Source: a virus. From it: a DNA stretch of 42,400 bases. This document shows positions 28,250-35,872 of the stretch, piece by piece (positions within the stretch are counted from its first letter, which is position 1; each line of letters opens with the position of its first letter). The notes beneath the pieces are model-generated. The model was not told the origin of the DNA. It made no database searches and was given only the letters and a program-made list of their open reading frames with translations. The translations under genes and the position numbers were made by a program. The stretch covers positions 1-42,400 of the IMG/VR virus record IMGVR_UViG_3300036045_000029. One strand, written 5' to 3'.

Positions 28250-28767
28250 AGCGCTACGACCCGCGCGCGCACGGGGCTCGCTGCGACCTCTGCCCGAGGA
28301 AGATGCAGACGCCCGTACCGCCCGAGGGTCCGAAGCGAGCGATGCTTTGCTGGCTCGGGCAGGACCCCGGCAAGAACGAGGTGAAGCAGCTCCGCCCGTT
28401 CGTCGGAGCGACCGGCACGCGCCTCGCGGGGCTCTGGGAAGCCGGCTGCGAAGCGAACAAGGTTGCGCTCCCACGCTCCCAAATCTGGGTGACGAACAGC
28501 GCGCTCTGCCTGCCGTTAACCAAGTCAGCTTCCGAAGCGAAGCGAGCTGTCGACTGCTGCGCTCCGCGGCTGCGGAAGGAGCTGCTGAACCTGCATCCCA
28601 GCGCCGGCATCCTCGCGATGGGAAAGTGGGCGTTCTACGCGATGACGAACAAGCTGAAGGGCATCGGCAAGTTCAGCGGGTTCTTCAAGGAGCTGAAGAA
28701 GCTGCCGCCTGTACCTGAAGTGAAGGAGAAGAAGTCCAAACCACGCAAGAAGGAGAAGAAGACATGA
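28246..28767 (+). CDS. Family-4-type uracil-DNA glycosylase homologue, C-terminally altered
   Basis: A 173-residue protein starting at GTG 28246. Cys 13, 16, 88 and 104 are arranged like the four Fe-S ligands of family 4 UDGs. GQDPGKNEVKQLRPFVGATG (38-57) matches the catalytic and DNA-facing motif ('GE.PG..E...G.PFVG..G'), and VTNSALCLP (82-90) matches 'TN...C.P'. The usual C-terminal 'HP' motif that contacts the flipped base is missing; instead a Lys-rich tail follows. It may be a weakened glycosylase or a polymerase-associated protein, as seen for other phage UDG-like genes. Coupled to genes on both sides. Confidence 0.78.
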   Translation: MKRYDPRAHGARCDLCPRKMQTPVPPEGPKRAMLCWLGQDPGKNEVKQLRPFVGATGTRLAGLWEAGCEANKVALPRSQIWVTNSALCLPLTKSASEAKRAVDCCAPRLRKELLNLHPSAGILAMGKWAFYAMTNKLKGIGKFSGFFKELKKLPPVPEVKEKKSKPRKKEKKT

Positions 28768-29204
28768 AGGGTCTCGAAGTGCGCGCCGATACCGGCGACT
28801 ACATGAGCGTTCGAGCGGAGATGCTGCTCGACTTCATTGACCGCGAGATGTCGAAGCAGAAGCCCCCGCCCGACGAGGCGACCGTGAAGCGCGCTGCCGA
28901 ATTCGTGGAGCGCCTCAGCTCGCTGCGCACGCTCAGCAAGGACATCCTCCTCCGCCTCGTCGCGAATCCCGAGATGGTCGACGCGCCCGCCAGCGCGCTC
29001 GCCAGCCGCAGCGTGACGCTCGCGGAGTGCCTGCTCGCGGAGCTGGGCAAGGTCGAGAAGGGGGAATTCGTCACGGAGGAGGAGAACATGATGCAGGGGA
29101 CTCTCTTCGCTCTGTTCCGGCAGTGGTACTACAAGAAGCGCGAGGGCGCGGGCTGGGAGCCACCGCCCGAAGCGCTGGCACCGGAAGGAGGGACGCCCGG
29201 ATGA
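28764..29204 (+). CDS. Hypothetical helical protein
   Basis: A 146-residue protein of helices (MLLDFIDREMSKQK, EFVERLSSLRTLSKDILLRL, TLFALFRQWYYKKR) with a Pro-rich C-terminal end. It overlaps the UDG-like stop (ATGA) and the next start (ATGA). Function unknown. Confidence 0.7.
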   Translation: MKGLEVRADTGDYMSVRAEMLLDFIDREMSKQKPPPDEATVKRAAEFVERLSSLRTLSKDILLRLVANPEMVDAPASALASRSVTLAECLLAELGKVEKGEFVTEEENMMQGTLFALFRQWYYKKREGAGWEPPPEALAPEGGTPG

Positions 29205-29770
29205 GCTGCCACCTCCCGAAGCCCATGCCGCCCGGATACCTCTGCGCGTGCGCTCCCTCGTGCTCGTGCCGCGCTGGAGGACCGTGTACCGGTACAGCCA
29301 GCCCGGCAGTCATGCTCGATGGTGGTGGACGAAAGAACGACTCCGGCAAGCCGATGCTCTCCCTCGTCAGCACACCGGCTCTCTTCGGGCTCGCGCGTGT
29401 GCTCACCTTCGGCGCGCAGAAGTACAGCGCGGACAACTGGCGCGACGGCTTCGCGTGGCGGCGGCTCATCAACAGCCTGCTCCGTCACGGGCTCGAATTC
29501 AGCGACGGGCAGGACATCGACCCGGAGAGCGGGCTGCCGACCATCGACCACCTCGGCTGCTGCTGGATGTTCCTCAGCGAAGCGCAGAAGCGTCGGCAGG
29601 GCACCGACGACCGCTTCAAGGCAGAGCCGTCCGAGCGGGAGAAGAAGCTCGCCGCGTTCAAGAAGGTCTTCCGCGAGCGCATCGAGCGGAGCGGCGACGG
29701 CGTCAGCGACGAATTCCAGCTTTTCAACAAGCGGGAGATTCGGGAGCTGCTGGAGCTGCTCGATGGCTAA
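29201..29770 (+). CDS. dATP/dGTP diphosphohydrolase-like protein (DUF5664)
   Basis: A 189-residue protein. KNDSGKPMLSLVSTPALFGL (45-64), LTFGAQKYSADNW (68-80) and LLRHGLEFSDGQDIDPESGL (93-112) with a following IDH match the DUF5664 family ('DdGKpr.dLip..al......l.yGa.KY....W', 'R H ... g.diD..sG..hl.H'). Members include dATP/dGTP diphosphohydrolases related to MazZ of base-modified phages. The N-terminal 30 residues carry six Cys (positions 3, 15, 17, 21, 23, 29), which is unusual. It would trim the purine nucleotide pool next to the polymerase gene; no PurZ is present. Confidence 0.78.
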   Translation: MSCHLPKPMPPGYLCACAPSCSCRAGGPCTGTASPAVMLDGGGRKNDSGKPMLSLVSTPALFGLARVLTFGAQKYSADNWRDGFAWRRLINSLLRHGLEFSDGQDIDPESGLPTIDHLGCCWMFLSEAQKRRQGTDDRFKAEPSEREKKLAAFKKVFRERIERSGDGVSDEFQLFNKREIRELLELLDG

Positions 29771-30071
29771 GAAGAACCCGGAGACGGGCATGGACATCTG
29801 CGAGTGCGTCGACTGCACGAACCCGAAGGCGGAACCGTACCCGCTCGTGATGTCCTGCCCGAACTGCGGCCTGAAGCACGTCGACAAGGTCGACCCGACC
29901 ACCGGCATCGACTGGGTGACCAAGAAGCACCACACTCACCGCTGCGTGAAGTGGGAGACGGTTTTCGTCGGTACCATCGGAGACGAAGGTACGACGTTGC
30001 AGTGGGTCGACCGCGGCTGCGGCTATGAGTGGACGCCGAGCCTCGTTCACACCGTAGGCGTGGAGGGCTGA
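29763..30071 (+). CDS. Zinc-binding hypothetical protein
   Basis: A 102-residue protein starting inside the end of the previous gene (ATG 29763). CECVDC, CPNCG and later Cys/His (HHTHRC, RGCGYEW) suggest one or two zinc sites. It is directly upstream of the polymerase and followed by GGAGGG for that gene. Role unknown. Confidence 0.7.
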   Translation: MAKKNPETGMDICECVDCTNPKAEPYPLVMSCPNCGLKHVDKVDPTTGIDWVTKKHHTHRCVKWETVFVGTIGDEGTTLQWVDRGCGYEWTPSLVHTVGVEG

Positions 30072-30074
30072 TGC

Positions 30075-32186
30075 ATGTGGATGATGGCGGTGACACATCC
30101 CGCCGCCTCATTCCGCAACCCGATGACGCTCGGGCCGCTGATGGCGCACGTGGAGAACTTCATCCACTGCGCCGTCAACGGTCCGCCTCCGCGTCCGCGT
30201 CTGGAGCGAAATCCCTCCGCGAAGCGCTTCAAGGAGTTTCTCCGCACCGCACGGCGAGAGAAGCTCGCCATCAACATCGACGTTGAGACCGGACGCTACG
30301 GACACATCGCTGCGTTCGCAGAGCTGAAGATTATCGGCGTCGGCATCGACTACGGAACCGGCTGGGGGCTCTCGTGGGACTACTCGAAGATGCCGTACGC
30401 GGTGCGCCAGCTTCTGAAGAAGGTTCTCCGCAGCCGCAAGTACGTCAAGTGCGGCATGAACCTGGACGGCTACGACCGCCCGGTGCTTCGCCGCTACGGA
30501 TTCGTCCTGCGCGGCAAGGTCGAAGACATCCGCGATGGACGCCGCGCGCTCTCCGCGACCTCCAAGCTCGCGCTCGACCATCAAGCCGCTATCTACATCC
30601 CGGGCTGCCCGCCCTGGAAGACGTTCGTTCGCGAGGACGACGACGGCAACGTGAAGGGCAGCTACTTCGTCGGCAAGAACGTGACGGACGACGACCTCGA
30701 TTACAACGCCGAGGACGCCGTCCGCACCGCGCAGATTCGACGAAGGCACCTCCCGGAGCTACGCGAGGGCGGACCGCGTGTGCAGCGCATCTACCAGCAG
30801 CTTCGGCGACTGAGCCGCGTTGCTGGCGAGATGATGGAGAACGGCTGCCCCTTCGACCGCGGCGAGCAGGTTCGGCTCGACATCCAGCTCAAGAACATCT
30901 TCCGCAGGGAAGCCTCCGCGTTCAAGAAGCTGGTCGAGAAGCGAGCGCCATACTTCCGCTTCGACGGCACCGGCACGAACAAGGAAGACCTCAAGGCGTT
31001 GTTGTTCCGCGAGTGCAGCAAGCCCGGCATCAAGAGCTTCAACCTGGAGGTGCCGCTCTCGGAGAAGTGCTGGACGGACAGCGGGCAGCCCTCCGTCGAC
31101 CGCGACGCGCTGCTCTACCTGTTCGCTCAGCCCGACACGCCCGACGAGGTACGGCACATCCTCCGCAGCTCGTGGAAGGTGAACGCGCCGCTGAAGGTGC
31201 GCTCGACCTACGTCCGTTCGAAGCGCGTGGAAGACGCCATCGGCCCGGACGGGCGCGTGCATCCCTCCATCAACTCGTGCGCCGCAGAGACGTACCGGTG
31301 GACGTGCTCTCGCCCGAACCTGTTCAACCTCAGCAAAGAGGTGCTCGAAGAGGACGAGAACCTCCGCGGCGTGCTCCCCAATCCGCGCGCGCTCTACCAC
31401 GCGCCCCGCGGCTACGTGCTCGTCAGCCGCGACTTCAAGGCGCTGGAGCTGGAGGTGATGGCTGAGTACACGGGTGACGCAGCGCTGCGCCGCATGCTCG
31501 ACCTGGACAAGCCGACTGACCGCAAGTGCAAGGTCACCGGCAAGCCGCTGAAGATGGACGTTCACAGCCAAACGGTGCGGCTGTGGTTCCACAAGCCCGA
31601 GGATGAGAACCCGCCGAGCCAGATTCGCGTGCAGGCGAAGAAGGTGCGGTTCAGCTCCGGCTACGCAGCAGGCTGCGAACAGGTTTACATGAAGGTTCTG
31701 GAGCAAATCCAGGACGCAGTCTGGGAAGAAATCCACGCGATGTGGACGATGTTCCAGGAGACTCACACTGGCATCACGCAGCACTGGGAAGCTTCCATGC
31801 AGGAAGCAACTCAGTACGGGTACAACGAAGCGCCCATCATGGGCTACCGGCGAACGTACCCGCCCGGCAGTCAAATCAAGCCGACTGAAACATCGAACTA
31901 CGCTATTCAAGCTGGCGCTGCTGCCATCGCGAACTGCACGCTCGTGGGGTTCGGAGATGAAGAGAGCTACAAGCGTTCGTTGCACTACCGGTTGAGGAAG
32001 GAATTCCCCGACGCCTACATGTTCATGCACGTGTACGACTCGTTTGATGTCGCGTGCCCGGAGAAAGATGCAGCCGGTGTCAACGCTCTGGTAGAAGAAT
32101 GCATGCGTGGCCCCTGGGAGATTGGCTCCCGACCGAAGCTCTACGCGAGCGACGGGAAAATCGGCTACCGATGGAGCGAAGTGTGA
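30075..32186 (+). CDS. Family A DNA polymerase with 3'-5' exonuclease
   Basis: A 703-residue replicative polymerase. The exonuclease domain has Exo I NIDVET (Asp 69, Glu 71), Exo II GMNLDGYDRP (around Asp 131/134) and Exo III DYNAEDA (Tyr 210, Asp 214). The polymerase domain has motif A SRDFKALELE (Asp 453, Glu 458), motif B RVQAKKVRFSSGY (Arg 518, Lys 522, Phe 526, Tyr 530) and motif C HVYDSFDVA with Asp 655. Motif C differs from the usual 'HDE': His is Tyr and Glu is Ser, so the second acidic residue is missing or moved to Asp 658. GGAGGG precedes ATG 30075. Other features look intact and full-length for a phage PolA. Confidence 0.93.
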   Translation: MWMMAVTHPAASFRNPMTLGPLMAHVENFIHCAVNGPPPRPRLERNPSAKRFKEFLRTARREKLAINIDVETGRYGHIAAFAELKIIGVGIDYGTGWGLSWDYSKMPYAVRQLLKKVLRSRKYVKCGMNLDGYDRPVLRRYGFVLRGKVEDIRDGRRALSATSKLALDHQAAIYIPGCPPWKTFVREDDDGNVKGSYFVGKNVTDDDLDYNAEDAVRTAQIRRRHLPELREGGPRVQRIYQQLRRLSRVAGEMMENGCPFDRGEQVRLDIQLKNIFRREASAFKKLVEKRAPYFRFDGTGTNKEDLKALLFRECSKPGIKSFNLEVPLSEKCWTDSGQPSVDRDALLYLFAQPDTPDEVRHILRSSWKVNAPLKVRSTYVRSKRVEDAIGPDGRVHPSINSCAAETYRWTCSRPNLFNLSKEVLEEDENLRGVLPNPRALYHAPRGYVLVSRDFKALELEVMAEYTGDAALRRMLDLDKPTDRKCKVTGKPLKMDVHSQTVRLWFHKPEDENPPSQIRVQAKKVRFSSGYAAGCEQVYMKVLEQIQDAVWEEIHAMWTMFQETHTGITQHWEASMQEATQYGYNEAPIMGYRRTYPPGSQIKPTETSNYAIQAGAAAIANCTLVGFGDEESYKRSLHYRLRKEFPDAYMFMHVYDSFDVACPEKDAAGVNALVEECMRGPWEIGSRPKLYASDGKIGYRWSEV

Positions 32187-32572
32187 GCCACAAGCAAGTG
32201 ATGGTGAAGTACAAGGGCGGCAGCGAGATTCGCACGGCGCTGCCGGTGGAGCTGCTGGAGAGCGGCGACCTGCTGAAGATTTCCGGCGACAAGTACATCA
32301 AGCTGGTCGGCGCGGACGCGCACGGCACGCTGATGTTCGAGGAGGTCGACGCGCCCGACGCGAAGACGGTGACCGAGAAGGAGGTCAAGGTCATGCGCGA
32401 CGAGAAGGAGGTCGTCGTCGGCTCCGCGGTCGAGCGCCTCTTCGCGCAGACGAAGTTCCCCGAGCCCGGTCCGTCGAAGCCGCTCGTCGGGGACGACGGG
32501 CAGCCGCTCCCGCCCCCGGAGGGCCCGGAGGCGTTGAAGGCGAGCGGCAAGAACATGCGCCGCGTGCCGTAG
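32183..32572 (+). CDS. Hypothetical protein after the polymerase
   Basis: A 129-residue protein starting at GTG 32183 with GGAG six bases upstream, overlapping the polymerase stop. Beta-rich N-terminal half (QVMVKYKGGSEIRTALPVEL, LKISGDKYIKLVGADAHGTL) and a Pro-rich end. It closes the replication block; a leader hairpin follows. Function unknown. Confidence 0.72.
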   Translation: MSHKQVMVKYKGGSEIRTALPVELLESGDLLKISGDKYIKLVGADAHGTLMFEEVDAPDAKTVTEKEVKVMRDEKEVVVGSAVERLFAQTKFPEPGPSKPLVGDDGQPLPPPEGPEALKASGKNMRRVP

Positions 32573-32589
32573 CCGTTCGGTAACACCTG

Positions 32590-32634
32590 TGGGTAGAGTG
32601 TCCTCCGTTAACTCTTAGCGGAGGACACTCCCCA
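32590..32634 (+). promoter_or_regulatory. Strong hairpin burying the ribosome-binding site of the next gene
   Basis: A perfect 12-bp stem (32596-32607 with 32619-32630, 11-base loop), extended by TGGG/CCCA around a 2-base bulge to about 16 bp. The right arm contains GGAGG, the only Shine-Dalgarno before ATG 32635. It has no T-tract. It probably represses translation until opened, or terminates upstream transcription partially. Confidence 0.7.
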
Positions 32635-33054
32635 ATGAAGCGCCCCTCAAAGTTCACCGTCTTGTTCGCAGCCTGCACGCTCATGGCGTGCGGCGCGTTC
32701 GTTCACTCCGTCGTCACCGCTCGTGCGTGGGCGGTCGACAAGTATCAGGCGACGCCCGGAAAGTTCCGCTGCGTGCAGGTCGCCGTGCAGACGACCGCAA
32801 CCACGGTCATCTCCGGCAGTTCCGAACGCAACGCGTGGGTCATCCAGAACCTCGGAGTGAATCCGCTGTACTGCGACGGCACCGCCAGCGTCACCTCGGA
32901 CACCGGCATTCAGGTGCCGGCGAACGGCGGCATTCTCACCGCCGACATGTTCGGCGGACCAAACTCTGCCAGCGATACCATCACCTGCGTGACGGTCTCC
33001 GCGAACCAGCTCGGGACCGGCACGGCGAACACCCGAAAGTGTATGGTGTACTAA
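32635..33054 (+). CDS. Secreted small structural-like protein
   Basis: A 139-residue protein with a signal sequence of about 30 residues (basic start, then VLFAACTLMACGAFVHSVVT), with a possible lipobox-like LMAC. The mature part is beta-rich (CVQVAVQTTATTVISGSSER, GTASVTSDTGIQVPANGG). It lies behind a ribosome-binding-site hairpin and before a larger fibre-like lipoprotein. It could coat the virion or be exported to the envelope; no family is recognised. Confidence 0.72.
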   Translation: MKRPSKFTVLFAACTLMACGAFVHSVVTARAWAVDKYQATPGKFRCVQVAVQTTATTVISGSSERNAWVIQNLGVNPLYCDGTASVTSDTGIQVPANGGILTADMFGGPNSASDTITCVTVSANQLGTGTANTRKCMVY

Positions 33055-33056
33055 TC

Positions 33057-34070
33057 ATGCGCGCCTTCACCCTTTCTCTCATCCTGCTGGTCGCGTGCGC
33101 TCACGCGCCAGCTCCGCAGCTCGACACTCACGCGCTCGACATTCAGATGTCTCGCGAGATGCCTCGCGAGGAGGAGCCGATTCCGAGCGGCGTCCGTAGC
33201 TGGCCGAACAAGATGGCGAACAAGATGATGCTCGCCAGCAGCGGCGTCGACCTGCGTGGGGCTGCCAGCGCCTCCAACACTCCAACGTTCACCGGTACAG
33301 CCGCGACAGTGGTCGTAGCTGTGAGCCCTCAGACCGCGTGCTACGGCTTCGGCGGCGCAGTTGTTGGTGAGTCGTGTATCAACTCCGGCTCGTTTACTCT
33401 CTTCGGAGATGCATCTTTTCTGCGCATCTACTACGGCAACCAAGTTCGACTCACAAACAGCATCGCAAGCGGTGCGTGGATTACGCCTTACGCGTTCGAG
33501 ACCTCCGCCGCGGTGACCGCGTTCACGATGACCGACGTGAACGGCACGTCCCGCGTTGCGTGGGGTAACGGCGTCTACATCAACGCGACTGGCGGCACAC
33601 TCAACTCCAGCGCTGGCATCACCGCAACTGCCGGCGGGTTCACTGCGCGCAATGCGACTGCTCAAGCGCAAGTTGGCACTGCCAGCAATGCCTTCTGGAT
33701 AGCGGACGCGGCGGGTCAGTACGAGAGCACTGCGTTCATTGCGTACCAAGAGCTGCCGACCGTAGTCAGCATCGCGAACAATGCGGTGGGCGCGTCTCCA
33801 GCTACGTACACGAGCACATTCTCTGAGTCCGACGCTTCCGTGAGCATCACGTGCAACGACCCGGACGGCTGCAACGTGACGCTGACCGAGACCAGCATTC
33901 TCGATGGACAGCGCGTCTGCTACGTGAACGTGAGCGCGAACACGGTCAACTTTGCCGACACCGCGGGTGTCAGCGAGATTGCCGGCGCGTTCGCTGCTGG
34001 GCAGTGGGACAGCATCTGCCTTCAGTACCGTACAGACCGCTGGGTCGAGCTGTCTCGCAGCAACAACTAA
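33057..34070 (+). CDS. Fibre-like lipoprotein
   Basis: A 337-residue protein. Its N-terminus is a signal with a lipobox, LILLVACAHAP (Cys 14). The mature part is Ser/Thr/Ala/Gly-rich with many short strands (NSSAGITATAGGFTARNATA and similar), like trimeric fibre or spike stems, ending in a small globular part with WVELSRSNN. ATG 33057 follows the previous stop by two bases with a poor Shine-Dalgarno, so coupling is likely. A lipid-anchored fibre-like protein is unusual: a surface-displayed adhesin-like or exclusion role is as possible as a tail role. Confidence 0.72.
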   Translation: MRAFTLSLILLVACAHAPAPQLDTHALDIQMSREMPREEEPIPSGVRSWPNKMANKMMLASSGVDLRGAASASNTPTFTGTAATVVVAVSPQTACYGFGGAVVGESCINSGSFTLFGDASFLRIYYGNQVRLTNSIASGAWITPYAFETSAAVTAFTMTDVNGTSRVAWGNGVYINATGGTLNSSAGITATAGGFTARNATAQAQVGTASNAFWIADAAGQYESTAFIAYQELPTVVSIANNAVGASPATYTSTFSESDASVSITCNDPDGCNVTLTETSILDGQRVCYVNVSANTVNFADTAGVSEIAGAFAAGQWDSICLQYRTDRWVELSRSNN

Positions 34071-34080
34071 GGAGCACCAC

Positions 34081-34470
34081 ATGAACCGCAACGCTCTCAT
34101 CGCAGCTCTCGCAGTCGGCGCAGTCATCGGCGCTGCTGCCGTGAAGACCATCACCATCGGTGACACCCTCGCCGCTCCGTTCAACGCGCGGCGCGACACA
34201 CTCGCAGACGCCGGCATCGTTACCGCGTTCTGTGTGAACCGGGTCGAGACCCCGCGCCCGGATGGAGGCACGTTCGTCAGCGCAGTGTTCAGCGGGACGA
34301 TGGTCGTTCCTGAAGTCCGCACGCTCCCAGATGGAGGCACGCGGACGGTCTTCTCAACGCTCAACAGCGAGCCGTGCGACCTCGTCGGCGCGAACCTCAC
34401 CGCTGCCGTGAACTTCGCCAACGGGCCGGTCGCTGCGTGCATCCGCGCCTCGAACGACCTGGAGCAGTAA
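34081..34470 (+). CDS. Small secreted or membrane-anchored protein
   Basis: A 129-residue protein with a hydrophobic N-terminus (ALIAALAVGAVIGAAAV), signal peptide or anchor, and a beta-like mature part with three Cys. Two PDGG-x(4)-F segments about 25 residues apart (RPDGGTFVSAVF and LPDGGTRTVF) form a short internal repeat. AAGGAG precedes ATG 34081. No family is recognised. Confidence 0.7.
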   Translation: MNRNALIAALAVGAVIGAAAVKTITIGDTLAAPFNARRDTLADAGIVTAFCVNRVETPRPDGGTFVSAVFSGTMVVPEVRTLPDGGTRTVFSTLNSEPCDLVGANLTAAVNFANGPVAACIRASNDLEQ

Positions 34471-34473
34471 GCC

Positions 34474-34809
34474 GTGGATGCAAGCGTCGCGGAGTTGATG
34501 CACTGGGTTCCGACGCCGCTTCTCGCACTCGGGTTCTGGGCGCTGATGAAGAAGGCGTTCCAGGACCACGAGGAGAAGCAGCGCTTGCTGATAGAGAAGT
34601 TCGAGAAGGCGATGGAGAAGCAAAGTCAGCATGACCTCGCGCTCGCGCTGATGAAGCAGATTCAAGACGCGCAGACGCGAGAGCTTCTCCAGCTCCGCGA
34701 CCAGAAGCACGCCCTCACAAATCACTTCATGGAGCTGCAAACGAAGGTTCTCGTCCGCATCCTCGATGAAGGCAGCGGACCGAAGCACGACCCGCGACGC
34801 CCTGAATAG
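34474..34809 (+). CDS. Membrane protein with coiled coil (holin or i-spanin candidate)
   Basis: A 111-residue protein from GTG 34474 (GGAG nine bases upstream). One membrane helix (WVPTPLLALGFWALMKKAF, about 11-29) is followed by a long charged coiled coil. One N-terminal helix plus a periplasmic or cytoplasmic coiled coil is the general plan of i-spanins and some holin regulators, and the gene lies in the late/lysis-side cluster, but the family is not recognised. Confidence 0.65.
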   Translation: MDASVAELMHWVPTPLLALGFWALMKKAFQDHEEKQRLLIEKFEKAMEKQSQHDLALALMKQIQDAQTRELLQLRDQKHALTNHFMELQTKVLVRILDEGSGPKHDPRRPE

Positions 34810-34831
34810 CTGGCGAGCGCGCTGCCTGCGT

Positions 34832-34874
34832 GGTACATCCTCCGCCGCAGTTCTCACCCCACGGAGGACGTACC
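34832..34874 (+). promoter_or_regulatory. Second hairpin burying a ribosome-binding site
   Basis: A 13-position stem with one A-C mismatch (34832-34844 with 34862-34874, 17-base loop). The right arm holds GGAGG and ends right before ATG 34875. The inner TCCTCCG/CGGAGGA half is identical to that of the hairpin before 32635. Confidence 0.7.
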
Positions 34875-35180
34875 ATGTCGAAGAAGACGAAGAAGGCAGC
34901 GGCTGACGGCGAGATGTACGAGGTCATAAAGGGAGCGCCGCCCGCGCGCACCAGCAACGTCGCGTCGAAGTACGACGCGAAGCTGAAGCAGCTCCAGGAG
35001 GACAAGGGCAACTGGGTGCGGCTCTACAAGGCCCCCGAGGGCGCGACGAAGAAGGCCGCGCACGCCCGCCGCCAGAGCCTGATGCGCGCTGTCGAGCGCG
35101 CTGGCGTGAAGGACAAGATTTCGGCACAGGTCCGCCGCGACGAGGACGGGTCGCAGGGTCTGTGGGCAATCTTCGGCTGA
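34875..35180 (+). CDS. Small basic protein, hypothetical
   Basis: A 101-residue basic protein starting at ATG 34875 directly after the hairpin (an upstream in-frame ATG at 34830 lies before the hairpin and is unlikely). It has a pattern 'YDAKLKQLQEDKGNWVRLY...KAAHARRQSLMRAVERAGVK..ISAQVRRDEDG..LWAIFG' resembling small phage proteins of unknown role found next to structural genes. It is followed by a terminator. DNA binding is possible from charge only. Confidence 0.72.
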   Translation: MSKKTKKAAADGEMYEVIKGAPPARTSNVASKYDAKLKQLQEDKGNWVRLYKAPEGATKKAAHARRQSLMRAVERAGVKDKISAQVRRDEDGSQGLWAIFG

Positions 35181-35206
35181 ACCGGGCGAGGACCCAGCCA
35201 GAAGCG

Positions 35207-35240
35207 AAGGGCGCGGAGCAGTTGGCCGCGCCCTTTGTGT
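35207..35240 (+). terminator. Terminator after the small basic gene
   Basis: A 10-bp GC-rich perfect stem (35207-35216 with 35226-35235, 9-base loop) followed by TGTGTTGC after two T of the stem. The T-tract is weak, but placement between genes at 35180 and 35261 fits a terminator. Confidence 0.65.
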
Positions 35241-35260
35241 TGCTGTAGGGTCTCCTCACC

Positions 35261-35872
35261 ATGCGCCACTTCCTCATCGCCGCAGTGCTCGTTTCAGCTC
35301 TCCCTGCCGCTGCTCACCGTGATGAAGCTCCGTGCCTCCAAGCCGACGACGGTACGCTCGTCTGCCCCGAGATGCAGATGACCGCTCCGGTCGCACTCGC
35401 CGCCGACGAGGACATCGCGCTCGCGCCCGCCGACACGGCAGCCGCGGTGAAGGAAGAAGCGCAGACGGAGAGCGCGTTCCTGAAGTTCCTCGGCGCGCTG
35501 CTCACGCTGCTGATGCCGGTCATCGCGCTGCTCGTGAAGAACTGGCGGGACGTGATGCTCGCGAAGAAGCAGGAGAGCCACCTCAACATGGGCATCGGCA
35601 TCGCGCTGCAACTGTTCGCCGCATTCCTCACGGAAGCACGGGCGAAGCTCGAACCGAAGCTCCGCGAGGCGCTGGCGGACGGGGTGGTCACCCCTGCCGA
35701 ACGTAAGGAGCTGGTCGACGTGCTCGTTCAGATGGCGCTGACCGGCTTGCCGTCTGCGGTGATGGACGCGCTGAACACCGCGTTCGGTGACTCGCTGAAG
35801 ACGTGGCTCGCGCATCAGGCAACCGAGACCGTGGACGCTGCCCTCGCGAAGGCCAGCGGCTCCCCTCAGTAG
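35261..35872 (+). CDS. Secreted/membrane protein, holin-like candidate
   Basis: A 203-residue protein. Signal peptide at the N-terminus (FLIAAVLVSALPAAA), a Cys pair (CLQADDGTLVC), then one strong membrane helix (LKFLGALLTLLMPVIALLVK, about 74-93), a charged helix and a helical domain ending the protein. The second half resembles LLH-type holins in layout. AGGG is the best upstream site; CTCCTC right before ATG 35261 can pair with GAGGACCC further upstream. Lysis function is an inference from membrane features and position. Confidence 0.65.
   Translation: MRHFLIAAVLVSALPAAAHRDEAPCLQADDGTLVCPEMQMTAPVALAADEDIALAPADTAAAVKEEAQTESAFLKFLGALLTLLMPVIALLVKNWRDVMLAKKQESHLNMGIGIALQLFAAFLTEARAKLEPKLREALADGVVTPAERKELVDVLVQMALTGLPSAVMDALNTAFGDSLKTWLAHQATETVDAALAKASGSPQ

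Noticed and set aside
30759-32030. A 423-residue open frame on the minus strand
   Set aside because: Antisense of the DNA polymerase gene; no ribosome-binding site or recognisable motif.
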